A stretch of DNA of 64,000 nt from Peribacillus faecalis (GCF_014712675.1 NZ_JACXSI010000011.1:29945-93944); one strand, 5' to 3'. Shown: positions 8,634 to 17,631, counted from the first letter of the stretch. A program made the numbers and translations. The notes: generated by a model from the sequence alone, not told the origin.

Positions 8634-9068
8634 ATGAAGAAAGTAAAAAATATTTTGCGTAATGAGAAGGGGTTAACACTTATTGAGTTGTTAGCAGTAG
8701 TAGTTATTTTGGGGATTATTGCAGCAATTGCAATTCCGGCAATAGCTAGTATTATTGATAATTCAAAAAAGGATGCACATGTAGCAAATGCGGAGCAATT
8801 AGTAAGTGCTGCAAGATTGGCTGTTGCTTCCGGAGCTGAATTTGCAACTGAAGGTGAAACTACTGCTCAGGAATTGAAGGATTTAGACTATCTAGATGCT
8901 TTTAAAGATCCAGATAAAGAAGAATATACGTCTACTAAAGTTACTTTCGATGATAAGGGTGAAATTACATCGGTTACACTAGAACATCCAGATAGAGGAA
9001 CATTAACAGCTACAACAGCTGACGAACTTGAAGATCTTGAAGGCACTTTACTAGCAATAATGGAATAA
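8634..9068 (+). CDS. Major type IV prepilin
   Basis: A 144-residue prepilin. From ATG 8634 (GGGTGGGG just upstream; GTG 8625 is an unlikely alternative) the leader MKKVKNILRNEKG is 13 residues, followed by LTLIELLAVVVILGIIAAI with Glu at mature position 5 and the usual polymerisation helix. The segment after it (SIIDNSKKDAHVANAEQLV) is the standard alpha-1C continuation. The C-terminal half is small, acidic and rich in Glu, Asp and Thr, and has no cysteines, so the disulfide-bounded D-region of Gram-negative pilins is absent. It stands between pilC and the prepilin peptidase, 33 bp upstream of the latter. It is the best candidate for the main pilus subunit. Confidence 0.93.
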   Translation: MKKVKNILRNEKGLTLIELLAVVVILGIIAAIAIPAIASIIDNSKKDAHVANAEQLVSAARLAVASGAEFATEGETTAQELKDLDYLDAFKDPDKEEYTSTKVTFDDKGEITSVTLEHPDRGTLTATTADELEDLEGTLLAIME

Positions 9069-9101
9069 GATCAAACTTCGAACTAAAAGGAGCCCTAAAC
9101 C

Positions 9102-9857
9102 ATGATCACACTACTAATAATCTACACAACTATAATAGGTCTTATACTAGGTTCATTCTATAATGTGGTCGGATTGCGGGTTCCTTTGAAAGAATCGGTA
9201 GTGGCTCCGCGGTCGTCTTGTCCGAAATGCAATAATGTTTTGACTGCTTTTGAGTTAATACCGGTTCTATCATATGTGTTTCAAAAAGGGAAATGTCGGA
9301 GCTGTAAAGCTCCGATTTCTCCTATTTATCCGTTTATGGAATTCGTGACCGGTCTTTTGTTTGCTGTATCTCCGTTTATAATCGGTTGGAGCTATGAATT
9401 AATATTCTGTTACGCACTTATATCGCTTTTAGTCATTATTACGGTTTCGGATTTAGCTTATATGATTATTCCTGATAAGATATTGATTTTCTTTGCTGCT
9501 ATTTTTATTGTTTTGCATTTGACGATTCATGAAGCAAATTGGCTCGATATTTTATTAGGAGCAATGATTGGATTTGTTCTTCTCCTATTGATTGCCCTAG
9601 TCAGCAAAGGCGGCATGGGCGGCGGCGATATAAAGTTATTTGCTTTGCTGGGATTTATTTTAGGAGTTAAACAAGTGCTGCTTGCTTTCTTTTTTTCTGT
9701 CTTCTTTGGAGCGGTCGTGGGAATAGTGTTAATTGCTACGGGTGTTGTCGAAAAAAAGAAGCCTGTTCCATTCGGTCCGTTTATTGCCGTGGGAACTCTA
9801 GTCGCCTATTATTTTGGCGATACTCTATTAGATTGGTATTTGCAAATGTTTGTATAG
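9102..9857 (+). CDS. pilD: Prepilin peptidase/N-methyltransferase PilD
   Basis: A 251-residue membrane aspartic protease that removes prepilin leaders and methylates the new N-terminus. It keeps the N-terminal methyltransferase region with the four zinc cysteines (C40/C43 and C65/C68) and the two catalytic aspartates, in SDLAYMIIPD (D117) and GGMGGGDIKLF (D176). About seven or eight hydrophobic segments are present. ATG 9102 follows AAAGGAG. In B. subtilis the equivalent enzyme ComC is encoded upstream of spoIIB, so this gene may be the local version of comC embedded in a complete pilus operon. Confidence 0.95.
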   Translation: MITLLIIYTTIIGLILGSFYNVVGLRVPLKESVVAPRSSCPKCNNVLTAFELIPVLSYVFQKGKCRSCKAPISPIYPFMEFVTGLLFAVSPFIIGWSYELIFCYALISLLVIITVSDLAYMIIPDKILIFFAAIFIVLHLTIHEANWLDILLGAMIGFVLLLLIALVSKGGMGGGDIKLFALLGFILGVKQVLLAFFFSVFFGAVVGIVLIATGVVEKKKPVPFGPFIAVGTLVAYYFGDTLLDWYLQMFV

Positions 9858-9882
9858 ATTTGATGAATGGATGGGGAAAAAC

Positions 9883-10878
9883 ATGGGACTATCTATTTTT
9901 AACAAAAGAGATAAAGTAATTAATATTGAAATAAAGGATCATGTCATTCGCTACACAGAGGTGGCGTCCAATGATTCACTGTCTGTTCATTCAATGGGAG
10001 AGTATTTATTGCCTTCTGGTATTATACGAGACGGAAAAATAGAAGATCCATTTGCGTTGACTGCGATATTAGAGCAATGTGTCGATGAGTGGAAAATTGC
10101 CAGACGGAAAGTCCGTTTTCTTGTCCCAGATCAGCATGTGTTGGTGCGTCGGTTGAAGATAGAACAAGAGATAGCGGACGATGAAATAGAAGGGCATTTA
10201 TATTTACAGCTAGGAACTAGCATTCATTTGCCGTTTGAAGAGCCGGTCTTTGATGTTATCGTTCTTGGTGAAAAAGATGGACAGAAAGAAATTCTTATAT
10301 TTGCTGCATCTGAACAAATAGTGAAACAATATAGTGATTTATTGCAAGAATGCAAGCTAAAGCCGAGCATTTTTGATATTGTTCCTTTAGCGAATTATCG
10401 TCTTTATCATTCTTTATATGATTGTCATGAGGGTGAACATATTATGTTCCTTCATTTTGACTTGTATGGTGTCAATGTCAGTGTATTTGAGAACGATAAG
10501 CCGAGCTTCATGCGCTATTTGCCGATAAGCTCCGATAAAGAGCAGTGGGAAATTGTAAATGATAGTTTAGGATTCCAACGCTGGGAATATAAAGTGGATA
10601 AAGATCAATATTATGAGTTTCTAATAGACATGTATACCGAGATCGACCGTGTTGTCACTTTTTATAAATTCAATGTTAGTGAGGAACAGCAAGAAATCTC
10701 ATCTTTAGTTATAATGGGCGACCATCCATTTTTAAGTACAATAGTCGAGCAAATGAAAAATAGATTCAATATGCCGGTTCGCTCACTGCTTGATACGGAT
10801 CGAAGCAATGAAAAAATCCGAAACATAGATTATCAGTATTATTTGCCGATTGGTCTTGCTTTAAGAGGGGGAGATTAA
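9883..10878 (+). CDS. pilM: Type IV pilus assembly protein PilM
   Basis: A 331-residue actin-like protein of the cytoplasmic ring that binds the N-terminus of PilN. ATG 9883 (MGLSIFNKRDKVINIEI) is preferred because GATGGGG lies 6 nt upstream and the N-terminus matches the family; the open frame begins 11 codons earlier inside pilD. The ActA/FtsA-like fold is visible in INIEIKDHVIRYTEV, VRFLVPDQHVLVRRLKIE and the C-terminal SSLVIMGDHPFLSTI. It abuts pilN. Confidence 0.88.
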   Translation: MGLSIFNKRDKVINIEIKDHVIRYTEVASNDSLSVHSMGEYLLPSGIIRDGKIEDPFALTAILEQCVDEWKIARRKVRFLVPDQHVLVRRLKIEQEIADDEIEGHLYLQLGTSIHLPFEEPVFDVIVLGEKDGQKEILIFAASEQIVKQYSDLLQECKLKPSIFDIVPLANYRLYHSLYDCHEGEHIMFLHFDLYGVNVSVFENDKPSFMRYLPISSDKEQWEIVNDSLGFQRWEYKVDKDQYYEFLIDMYTEIDRVVTFYKFNVSEEQQEISSLVIMGDHPFLSTIVEQMKNRFNMPVRSLLDTDRSNEKIRNIDYQYYLPIGLALRGGD

Positions 10879-11541
10879 ATGTTAGCTGAAATTAATTTAC
10901 TCCCGAAAAAAGAACGAAAAAGTTTTGCATTCCCTATTGCTTCAGCGCTGATTGTTCTTGTGCTTGCAGGAGTAGGCGGCTTCTTTTTTTATACATATAC
11001 GCAAACGAAAAAGGATATTGTAGCTCTAGAATCAAACTTGGCTCAGACAAGGCAACTGATTGAAATAGAAACTACGAAAGCGGAAACAACCGTGAATTCC
11101 GTCACACAACTCGAAAACATGATTGAGTGGGGAGAAACGTACACAATAAAATCGGTTCCTATATTGGATGAGCTGATTTCGTTGCTGCCGCAAAGAGGAT
11201 TTTTTATGCAGTACGACTACAAGGAACAAAACACTGTGGAACTGACTGTAAGGTTTGATGCCTCGTTGGAAGCTTCTTCTTACTTGGATGAATTGTTGGC
11301 ATCAGAATGGACTTCAGAAGCAAAATTGAATTCGTTGGACGTTACAGAATCCTATCATTATTATGAAATAAATGGTTATGGAGAGCCGGAAAAGCCAGAA
11401 TTTCAGTTGCTTAATGAAGATTTTGTTCCGCGTTATGAAGCGGTTTATGAAATGAAATTAGCTTCTGACTTTATCTTGAATAAACAGAACGAAGACGCTG
11501 ATTCATCTTCTTCGCAGGAAGGGGAGGATGACGTTGAATAA
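10879..11541 (+). CDS. pilN: Type IV pilus assembly protein PilN-like
   Basis: A 220-residue bitopic membrane protein. The N-terminus MLAEINLLPKKE is the conserved PilN tail (INLLP motif) that docks into PilM. It is followed by one transmembrane helix (about 18-37), a coiled-coil stretch (about 40-75) and a ferredoxin-like periplasmic-type domain. The C-terminus is acidic and Ser-rich. The ATG follows the pilM stop directly. In Firmicutes, PilM-PilN-PilO couple the cytoplasmic motor to the envelope. Confidence 0.88.
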   Translation: MLAEINLLPKKERKSFAFPIASALIVLVLAGVGGFFFYTYTQTKKDIVALESNLAQTRQLIEIETTKAETTVNSVTQLENMIEWGETYTIKSVPILDELISLLPQRGFFMQYDYKEQNTVELTVRFDASLEASSYLDELLASEWTSEAKLNSLDVTESYHYYEINGYGEPEKPEFQLLNEDFVPRYEAVYEMKLASDFILNKQNEDADSSSSQEGEDDVE

Positions 11542-12292
11542 GTTGGATAAGTTGGATAAGAAGTGGAAGATTATTGCACTCAGCGGATTGCTAGGAGTAT
11601 CGGTTTTGGCTGCAATTTATTTCTATGTCATTTACCCGAAAAGTGACGATTTGCAATCGAAGGAGCGGGAATTGCAAGCGCTTGAAACAGAATTGGCGAT
11701 CATACAAACTGAGCAAAATAAAAAAACAGAAGAGCCGCGCGTATCGTCTGTCGAATTGCAAAAAAAGATTCCGGTTAAGCCGAATGTTCAGCAGATTATC
11801 GTAGATTTTAATCAAGCAGAAATTGTTTCGGGAAGTTTGATAACTAATATTGCGGTAGAGGAAAATGTTGAAATTGGGCAGCCTGTCGCTTCTGCTGGCG
11901 AGGAAGACGAAAGTGAATCAGAATCTGAATCAGAATCAGTAAGCGAACCGGTTTCAGTACCGGCACAGGCAATAGAAGGTCTGAAGCAAGTTAGGCTGTC
12001 GTTAACCGTACAGTCGGAACGATATGCTGATTTGGAGAAATTTTTATCCTCGCTGGAGAGTTTAGAACGAATTACAAAGGTTGAGAATATCAGTTTCGAA
12101 GGATTCGAGGAAATTACCTCTGTTGATCAAACTCGCTCTATTCTGGAATATACAGTTGTTGTTTCGGCATATTATGCGTCGAAACTGAAAGATTTGCAGG
12201 AAGATTTACCTAGAGTCAGATCGGCTGAGCCTGCTAATAAAACAAATCCTCTTTACGAAAGCCCGATTCTTCAACGAAGAGGTCAGGAGTAA
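11534..12292 (+). CDS. pilO: Type IV pilus assembly protein PilO-like
   Basis: A 252-residue bitopic protein with a transmembrane helix near the N-terminus (about 14-34), a coiled coil (about 42-70) and a C-terminal domain with the ferredoxin-like pattern expected for PilO. A Ser-Glu repeat (about residues 126-142) links the halves. TTG 11534 is preferred because GGGGAGG ends 6 nt upstream; ATG 11528 would touch the ribosome binding site. It overlaps the end of pilN by 8 nt and is the last gene of the pilus operon, followed by a strong terminator. Confidence 0.8.
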   Translation: MNKLDKLDKKWKIIALSGLLGVSVLAAIYFYVIYPKSDDLQSKERELQALETELAIIQTEQNKKTEEPRVSSVELQKKIPVKPNVQQIIVDFNQAEIVSGSLITNIAVEENVEIGQPVASAGEEDESESESESESVSEPVSVPAQAIEGLKQVRLSLTVQSERYADLEKFLSSLESLERITKVENISFEGFEEITSVDQTRSILEYTVVVSAYYASKLKDLQEDLPRVRSAEPANKTNPLYESPILQRRGQE

Positions 12293-12342
12293 AACAAATA
12301 CTAAATCTATCAAAATATATAACATATTGACGAAAGCTATTG

Positions 12343-12379
12343 ATAACAAGACGACAAAAGTCTTGTTATTTTTTTTTTT
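12343..12379 (+). terminator. Rho-independent terminator of the pilus operon
   Basis: AACAAGAC pairs with GTCTTGTT (8 bp, short loop) and is followed after one A by an uninterrupted run of eleven T. This is one of the clearest terminators in the window and marks the end of the pilM-N-O transcript. Confidence 0.9.
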
Positions 12380-12423
12380 GTCTATGTTAGGATGAAGCAA
12401 ACGTCGAATGGAGGGGTGTGCGA

Positions 12424-13404
12424 ATGGACAAGCCAAATCGTAAAACGATTACGATTAAAATAAATGGCAATGAAGAGGCATATATAAATGAAAAGAAGAA
12501 AGAGATTAAAGAGGGAAAAACAGAGACCGGAGAAGAGGCTGCCCCGCTTTTAATCGAAAGTGCCGCATCTAAAGAGAAGCAGGAAGAAAGCTTTGAATGG
12601 GTGATACCATCGGGGGAAGTGAGTTCATTTGAAAAAGAAAGTGTATTTGTCTCGAGCAGTCTTCAAAAAAAGAAAATTAATCGTAATGAGCGGATCTTTC
12701 AGAAGGTGTTTGTGTCGATTATTACGGCTGTTTTGGTTGGAGCCGGCTTTTGGTATATTGCATTTCGGACGATTACAGCAAGCGATGCGCCGACTGTGAA
12801 TACAACAGCTCCTCCGATAGAAGACGGACGTGCTGCCCAACAGACGTCAAAAGTGAATCTTCCGCCGGTTAATCTGTTCTTTGTCCAGGGAGGCGTATTC
12901 AGTAATCGTGAGGCAGCGGAGGCAGCGAGGGATGATTTCGCTTCAAAAGGATTTCCGGCGATTGCGGTAAGTGATGGAGATAAGACGTATGTTGCGCTAT
13001 TTGCCAGCGATTCTCTTGAAAATGCGAAAGCAATCGGTAAAACATATAAGGATCAAGGGATAGATGTGTACTGGAAGGAGCTGACTTTTGCCGGTGGGGA
13101 GACGAAGCTTTCCGCTGAAGATGCGAAAGTTGTCGAGACAGGAGCTGCCTTTTATCAGACATTAACTGTTGCGGCCACGCAGCATAAACTTGGTTCGACT
13201 CAAGCGGATAAAGAAGCGATTGAGACGGATTTGAAAGAATTGCTGGCCATGGAAGCGAAAGATGAAAATGTATCAAAAATGGTCGTCTCTTTAAAGGAAG
13301 CAGCTGAGTTGCTAATAAGCGGTGAGCTCTCCGAAAAGGCAATTGCGCAGGTGCAGTCGCAATTGCTGCAATTTGTATCTATGTACGAGCAATTGAAGTC
13401 TTAG
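12424..13404 (+). CDS. spoIIB: Stage II sporulation protein B-like SPOR-domain protein
   Basis: A 326-residue protein starting at ATG 12424, 7 nt after GGAGGGG. The first 95 residues are charged and cytoplasmic, then one transmembrane helix (about 98-118) and an extracytoplasmic SPOR domain (about 140-210; NLFFVQGGVFSNREAAEAA at its start). SPOR domains bind denuded septal peptidoglycan. In B. subtilis, SpoIIB localises to the septum, helps septal dissolution and is encoded immediately upstream of maf, as here. The C-terminal 110 residues are helical. Assignment rests on topology, the SPOR domain and gene position. Confidence 0.85.
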   Translation: MDKPNRKTITIKINGNEEAYINEKKKEIKEGKTETGEEAAPLLIESAASKEKQEESFEWVIPSGEVSSFEKESVFVSSSLQKKKINRNERIFQKVFVSIITAVLVGAGFWYIAFRTITASDAPTVNTTAPPIEDGRAAQQTSKVNLPPVNLFFVQGGVFSNREAAEAARDDFASKGFPAIAVSDGDKTYVALFASDSLENAKAIGKTYKDQGIDVYWKELTFAGGETKLSAEDAKVVETGAAFYQTLTVAATQHKLGSTQADKEAIETDLKELLAMEAKDENVSKMVVSLKEAAELLISGELSEKAIAQVQSQLLQFVSMYEQLKS

Positions 13405-13447
13405 TGCCAATCCTTGCAGCGATTTTGTCTGCGAGGATTATTTATTT

Positions 13448-13853
13448 CTTAAGAAATTTTTGAACGTGGATAGCTGTCTAACCTTACACCTGCCCCGCTC
13501 GGGGCCTACAGGATGTAGGTCACATCGGTGTTGTCACAGAACGTGAGCCTTTAGCCGATGTTCCTCTTAGACTGTGTCTAGCTGCAGCGGCCAGCCAGTT
13601 TTCATCCCTGATTAGACTTCTTTGAGTATTGTGTCAAATTCATGACTGGCAAGTGATGAATTTGACAGCGCTATGGTCTAAGCCAAATCATTCCAGAAAT
13701 TTTGCAATTTCCTACGTGATTCGTCTTATGCAGGTCGGAGGATCTCACGATGAGAGTCACAGCGACGAAGATATGTGGACGTAGTGTTCTTAGTCGTTGT
13801 TCCTTACTTGCGGACCGCTTCCGCTTTTCGGTTCCCGCATGGCTCCTTTTTCA
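13448..13853 (+). repeat. Family A modular hairpin repeat, copy A1
   Basis: A 406 bp non-coding element between spoIIB and maf. In order it holds the AGCTGTCTAACCTTACACC segment (13472-13490), a CCTACA/TGTAGG hairpin (13505-13519), an ATCGGT/GCCGAT stem (13524-13559), a 12 bp hairpin TGTCAAATTCAT/ATGAATTTGACA (13632-13667), the nested ATAAG/CTTAT-type hairpin (about 13680-13733), an AGCGAC/GTCGTT module (about 13760-13797), and the GCTTCCGCTTTTCGGTTCCC tail before CATGGCTCC. A family B unit follows without a gap. No open frame or transposase is present. Confidence 0.85.
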
Positions 13854-13981
13854 CACTATAGTATATAAATTGGCAACGAGATGGAAGATTCGACGTAGTC
13901 GCCAATTTTAAGTCCATAGTATAAGGGTTATTAGATCTTTGCCTGCGCCTTATCAGGCTTGCCAAAGGCAAGTTTTCTTTA
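13854..13981 (+). repeat. Family B repeat, copy B1
   Basis: A 128 bp unit beginning CACTATAG and ending TTTTCTTTA. It contains the perfect inverted repeat AAATTGGC (13867-13874) / GCCAATTT (13901-13908) and, near its end, GCCTTATCAGGC plus TTTGCC/GGCAAG complementarity. The same unit recurs at 54336-54464 and as two tandem reversed copies at 27181-27440. It is fused directly to family A copy A1. Confidence 0.85.
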
Positions 13982-14062
13982 TTGAAGTGAGTTCAAGAGG
14001 CGGATACAAAAATAAAAAAGGTTTGATTTCGGAATTTTTAGTCGAATTTTATCGAACAATTG

Positions 14063-14091
14063 TTGAGAAAGGTGGATAACTTTGGTACGAT
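14063..14091 (+). promoter_or_regulatory. Candidate sigma-A promoter for maf-radC
   Basis: TTGAGA (14063-14068) and TACGAT (14086-14091) are separated by 17 bp, about 50 bp upstream of the maf start and just downstream of the repeats. Four of six positions match in each hexamer. Confidence 0.45.
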
Positions 14092-14139
14092 TATGATGTA
14101 TCTCCATATTGAAATCATATAAAGGTTAAGGTGAAACAC

Positions 14140-14703
14140 ATGCAACCATTAATACTAGCTTCTGCCTCACCCAGAAGACAGGAACTTCTTACTCTACTAA
14201 ATTTACCCTTCACAACATTCCCCACAGATGTTGATGAAACTCTTCCGGATTCTATTTCTCCGATAGAAGCTGTACAGCAGTTAGCCTATAAGAAAGCTGA
14301 AGCGGCATTGCAAGCTCATAATGGCTCAATTATTATCGGCTGTGATACAATAGTCGTGCATAATAATCATATACTTGGCAAGCCTGCTGACCGTGAAGAT
14401 GCCTTGCAGATGCTGTCGCAGCTCTCTAATGAAACGCATGACGTCTATACAGGCGTCTGTATTTTATCCAATCAACAGACACTCCTATTTTATGAAAGAA
14501 CGGAAGTGACGTTTTGGGAGCTGACACAGCAAGAAATCCTTGCGTATATTGAAAGCGGTGAGCCTTTTGATAAAGCCGGCTCATACGGTATTCAGGGGAA
14601 AGCGGCTCTTTTTGTGAAAGGCATTCGAGGAGATTACTATAATGTCGTAGGCCTCCCGATTTCACGTTTGCAGCGTGAATTATCGGCATTCGCAAATTCA
14701 TAG
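14140..14703 (+). CDS. maf: Maf-family nucleoside triphosphate pyrophosphatase
   Basis: A 187-residue Maf/HAM1-fold enzyme that hydrolyses dTTP/UTP or modified nucleotides; in B. subtilis overexpression inhibits septation. The N-terminus LILASASPRRQELL is the substrate-binding signature, and GCDTIV plus FDKAGSYGIQG are the other conserved motifs. ATG 14140 is chosen because AAGGTG lies 6 nt upstream and it gives the usual Maf N-terminus; GTG 14131 adds three residues. It is 59 bp upstream of radC, as in other bacilli. Confidence 0.95.
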   Translation: MQPLILASASPRRQELLTLLNLPFTTFPTDVDETLPDSISPIEAVQQLAYKKAEAALQAHNGSIIIGCDTIVVHNNHILGKPADREDALQMLSQLSNETHDVYTGVCILSNQQTLLFYERTEVTFWELTQQEILAYIESGEPFDKAGSYGIQGKAALFVKGIRGDYYNVVGLPISRLQRELSAFANS

Positions 14704-14762
14704 TTTAACTAATAACAGCTTCCGGCTCGTCACGTTATTTAAGACGAAAGGAAGTATGTATA

Positions 14763-15449
14763 TTGAGTGAATCATTTTTAATTCGCGATTTCCCTTTAAG
14801 CGAGCGGCCGCGTGAGCGCTTTTTAAGAGAAGGAGCGCGGGGGCTGACAAATCAGGAGCTGATTGCTTTGCTGTTGAGAACAGGCACGAAAAATGAATCT
14901 GTTCTCCAGCTCGCTGAACGGCTCATTATTAAATTTGACGGCCTGCGCTTGCTTAAAGATGCATCTGTAGAAGAAATCACCAGCATAAACGGAATTGGTG
15001 AAGCAAAAGCCATTCAGTTGCTGACAGCTGTCGAGTTGGGAAGAAGGGTGCATAATTTGATTACGACGGATCGCTATGTGATTCGTTCGCCTGAGGATTG
15101 TGCGAATTTTCTCATGGAAGAAATGCGGTTTCTTTCACAGGAGCATTTCGTTTGTGTATACTTGAATACGAAAAATCAAGTATTGCATAAACAAACTGTT
15201 TTTATCGGAAGTTTGAACTCATCGATTGTTCATCCGCGTGAGGTGTTTAAAGAGGCTTTTCGCCGCTCTGCTGCCTCTATCATTTGCGCGCACAATCATC
15301 CGTCCGGCGATCCGACGCCAAGTAAAGAAGATATAGATGTAACGAAAAGATTAATCGAATGCGGCAGATTAATCGGAATAGATATTTTGGACCACCTCAT
15401 AATCGGTGAGAAAAAATATGTCAGTTTAAAGGAAAAAGGATATTTATGA
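14763..15449 (+). CDS. radC: RadC/YsxA family JAB-domain protein
   Basis: A 228-residue protein with an N-terminal helix-hairpin-helix region (ITSINGIGEAKA at about 72-83) and a C-terminal MPN+/JAMM domain with the metal-binding set H177, H179 and D190 in AHNHPSGDPTPSKED. Despite the name, a DNA repair role of the family is doubtful and its substrate is unknown. The start is TTG 14763, 8 nt after AAAGGAAG; an ATG just upstream is closed by a stop after four codons. It lies between maf and mreB, the standard bacillar order. Confidence 0.93.
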   Translation: MSESFLIRDFPLSERPRERFLREGARGLTNQELIALLLRTGTKNESVLQLAERLIIKFDGLRLLKDASVEEITSINGIGEAKAIQLLTAVELGRRVHNLITTDRYVIRSPEDCANFLMEEMRFLSQEHFVCVYLNTKNQVLHKQTVFIGSLNSSIVHPREVFKEAFRRSAASIICAHNHPSGDPTPSKEDIDVTKRLIECGRLIGIDILDHLIIGEKKYVSLKEKGYL

Positions 15450-15505
15450 CACTATCATAATAATAAGGTATGTAATATAATATAAGTTATGATTTTTTAT
15501 TGCGC

Positions 15506-15534
15506 TTGAATTACGCTAATATAAATAATACAGT
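15506..15534 (+). promoter_or_regulatory. Candidate sigma-A promoter for mreB
   Basis: TTGAAT (15506-15511) and TACAGT (15529-15534) with 17 bp spacing, four of six matches each, about 70 bp upstream of the mreB start. Confidence 0.4.
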
Positions 15535-15602
15535 GGATTATACTATAGTGTGTAATCACTTTAACTGACTTAGAAATGATGTTCGGAAAGGGAGATACAA
15601 TC

Positions 15603-16616
15603 ATGTTTGGAATTGGAACGAAAGACCTTGGTATAGATTTAGGTACAGCTAATACACTTGTATATGTGAAAGGCAAAGGCATTGCTGTACGCGAGCCTTC
15701 TGTTGTGGCTTTCCACACGGATACAAAACAAATCGTCGCAGTAGGTAATGATGCGAAAAATATGATTGGGCGTACACCCGGAAACGTTGTGGCGCTTCGT
15801 CCGATGAAAGACGGCGTTATTGCTGATTATGAAACAACAGCGACAATGATGAAATATTACATGAATCAAGCACAGAAGAAAGGTGTATTTGCTCGTAACC
15901 CATACGTAATGGTATGTGTGCCATCAGGTATTACAGCTGTTGAAAAGCGTGCGGTTATCGATGCAACTAGACAAGCCGGCGCACGTGATGCTTACACAAT
16001 CGAAGAACCTTTTGCAGCGGCAATCGGTGCAAACCTTCCTGTATGGGAGCCGACTGGTAGTATGGTTGTAGATATCGGTGGCGGTACAACGGAAGTGGCA
16101 ATCATTTCTTTAGGCGGGATCGTTTCTAGTCAATCTGTTCGTGTTGCAGGTGATGAAATGGATGAAGCAATCGTTAACTACATCCGTAAATCATATAACT
16201 TGATGATCGGTGAACGTACAGCTGAAGCGGTTAAATTGGAAATTGGTTCAGCAGGTGATCCTGAAGGCATTGAAAATATGGAGATTCGCGGACGTGACCT
16301 ACTGACAGGTCTTCCAAAAACAATCGAAATCACAGCAGACGAAATTTGCGATGCATTAAGCGATACAGTTTATGCGATTGTTGAGTCTGTAAAAAGCACA
16401 TTGGAAAAAACTCCGCCTGAATTAGCGGCAGATATTATGGACCGCGGTATCGTGTTAACGGGCGGTGGTGCATTGCTTCGTAACTTGGATAAAGTTATCA
16501 GCAGAGAAACAGAAATGCCTGTTTTAATCGCGGAAAATCCGCTTGATTGCGTAGCAGTCGGAACAGGTAAAGCGCTGGATCACATCCACGAATTCAGAAA
16601 CCGTGCAAAACTGTAA
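15603..16616 (+). CDS. mreB: Rod-shape-determining actin homologue MreB
   Basis: A 337-residue actin-fold ATPase that forms membrane filaments guiding the elongation machinery. ATG 15603 follows AAAGGGAGA and gives [19 protein letters not shown] with phosphate-1 motif DLGTAN. Phosphate-2 ([18 protein letters not shown]) and the adenosine motif ([15 protein letters not shown]) are intact. A longer frame starting at 15576 has no ribosome binding site and is not used. A terminator-like hairpin follows, so mreC may be partly transcribed separately. Confidence 0.98.
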   Translation: MFGIGTKDLGIDLGTANTLVYVKGKGIAVREPSVVAFHTDTKQIVAVGNDAKNMIGRTPGNVVALRPMKDGVIADYETTATMMKYYMNQAQKKGVFARNPYVMVCVPSGITAVEKRAVIDATRQAGARDAYTIEEPFAAAIGANLPVWEPTGSMVVDIGGGTTEVAIISLGGIVSSQSVRVAGDEMDEAIVNYIRKSYNLMIGERTAEAVKLEIGSAGDPEGIENMEIRGRDLLTGLPKTIEITADEICDALSDTVYAIVESVKSTLEKTPPELAADIMDRGIVLTGGGALLRNLDKVISRETEMPVLIAENPLDCVAVGTGKALDHIHEFRNRAKL

Positions 16617-16632
16617 AAAATAATGTTTATTG

Positions 16633-16676
16633 CTCTTCACATTCTGCGGTATACTGTAGAGTGTGAAGAGATTTTT
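16633..16676 (+). terminator. Hairpin after mreB
   Basis: CTCTTCACA-TCT pairs with AGA-GTGTGAAGAG around an inner loop and is followed by ATTTTT. It lies between mreB and mreC and probably reduces read-through, so mreB can be made in excess of mreCD. Confidence 0.75.
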
Positions 16677-16740
16677 AATAGCATCGATAGAATAAAAATA
16701 ACCTGACAGTTATGAATACAGAATAAATAGAGGTGTAGCC

Positions 16741-17631
16741 ATGCCACAGTTTTTTTTGAATAAAAAACTTATATTACTCTTGATAAGTATTATCATTCTG
16801 GTGGCATTGATTGGCTTTTCATTAAAAGAAAAAGAAAATGTTAGCTGGCCAGAGCAATTTGTTAAAGATACAACAGGCTTCGTTCAACAAATTTTTCAAA
16901 CGCCTGCACAGTTTGTCGCAGATGTTTTCGGTGACCTTCGTGATTTGCAAAATACATATGAAGAGAACGAGAAGCTAAAAGCACGCTTAGAAGAGTATGC
17001 TACTTTACAAACGAAGGTTCAAGATCTTGAAAGTGAAAATGAAGAATTACGATCATTGCTTGATAAAGAAGATGATTTGCGTTCTTATTCTCCAATCAAT
17101 GCAACGGTTATTGCAAGAAACCCGGATAAATGGCAGGAAGTGCTGGTTATTAATAAGGGGCAGCTGCACGGTGTCAAGAAGAATATGGCAGTCATTACGG
17201 CAAGCGGCTTAATCGGCAAAGTCAAATCATCCAATCAGTTTTCTTCGACAATACAGCTAATTAGCACTACAGATCCGAAGAGCCGAATTTCAGCGACTAT
17301 TCAAGGAGAACAAGATGTTGTCGGACTAATCGAAGGTTATGATGAAGAGACTAAAATGTTGCTCCTGAAGAAGATTCCTTCCGATGTGGAAGTGAAGGTC
17401 GGGTCAACGGTAATTACATCAGGCCTTGGCGGTGTTTTCCCAAGAGGATTGCCGGTTGGAACTGTCGAGGAAGTAGTGGTCGATCAATACGGATTGACGC
17501 AAACGGCTTATGTGAAACCTTATGCGGATTTGTATGATATTTCTCATGTAGTTGTTGTTTCGCAAGATGTTGATAAGAAAGAGGTTTTATCGGATTTGGA
17601 AGATGCGGATCTTAAGGAGGCGGGCTTGTGA
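16741..17631 (+). CDS. mreC: Rod-shape-determining protein MreC
   Basis: A 296-residue bitopic membrane protein of the elongasome. It has one N-terminal transmembrane helix (about 9-27), a coiled coil (about 60-105; LRDLQNTYEENEKLKARLE) and a beta-barrel extracytoplasmic domain with VIARNPDKWQ and the late GGVFPRGLPVGTV motif that typifies MreC. It overlaps mreD by 4 nt. Confidence 0.96.
   Translation: MPQFFLNKKLILLLISIIILVALIGFSLKEKENVSWPEQFVKDTTGFVQQIFQTPAQFVADVFGDLRDLQNTYEENEKLKARLEEYATLQTKVQDLESENEELRSLLDKEDDLRSYSPINATVIARNPDKWQEVLVINKGQLHGVKKNMAVITASGLIGKVKSSNQFSSTIQLISTTDPKSRISATIQGEQDVVGLIEGYDEETKMLLLKKIPSDVEVKVGSTVITSGLGGVFPRGLPVGTVEEVVVDQYGLTQTAYVKPYADLYDISHVVVVSQDVDKKEVLSDLEDADLKEAGL

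Noticed and set aside
13448-13853. Possible insertion sequence or tRNA cluster
   Set aside because: No transposase frame, no terminal target duplication I could define, and none of the hairpins folds into a tRNA cloverleaf with a CCA-type acceptor.
14747-14776. ATG at 14757 as radC start
   Set aside because: It is followed by a stop after four codons; TTG 14763 with AAAGGAAG 8 nt upstream fits the family N-terminus.
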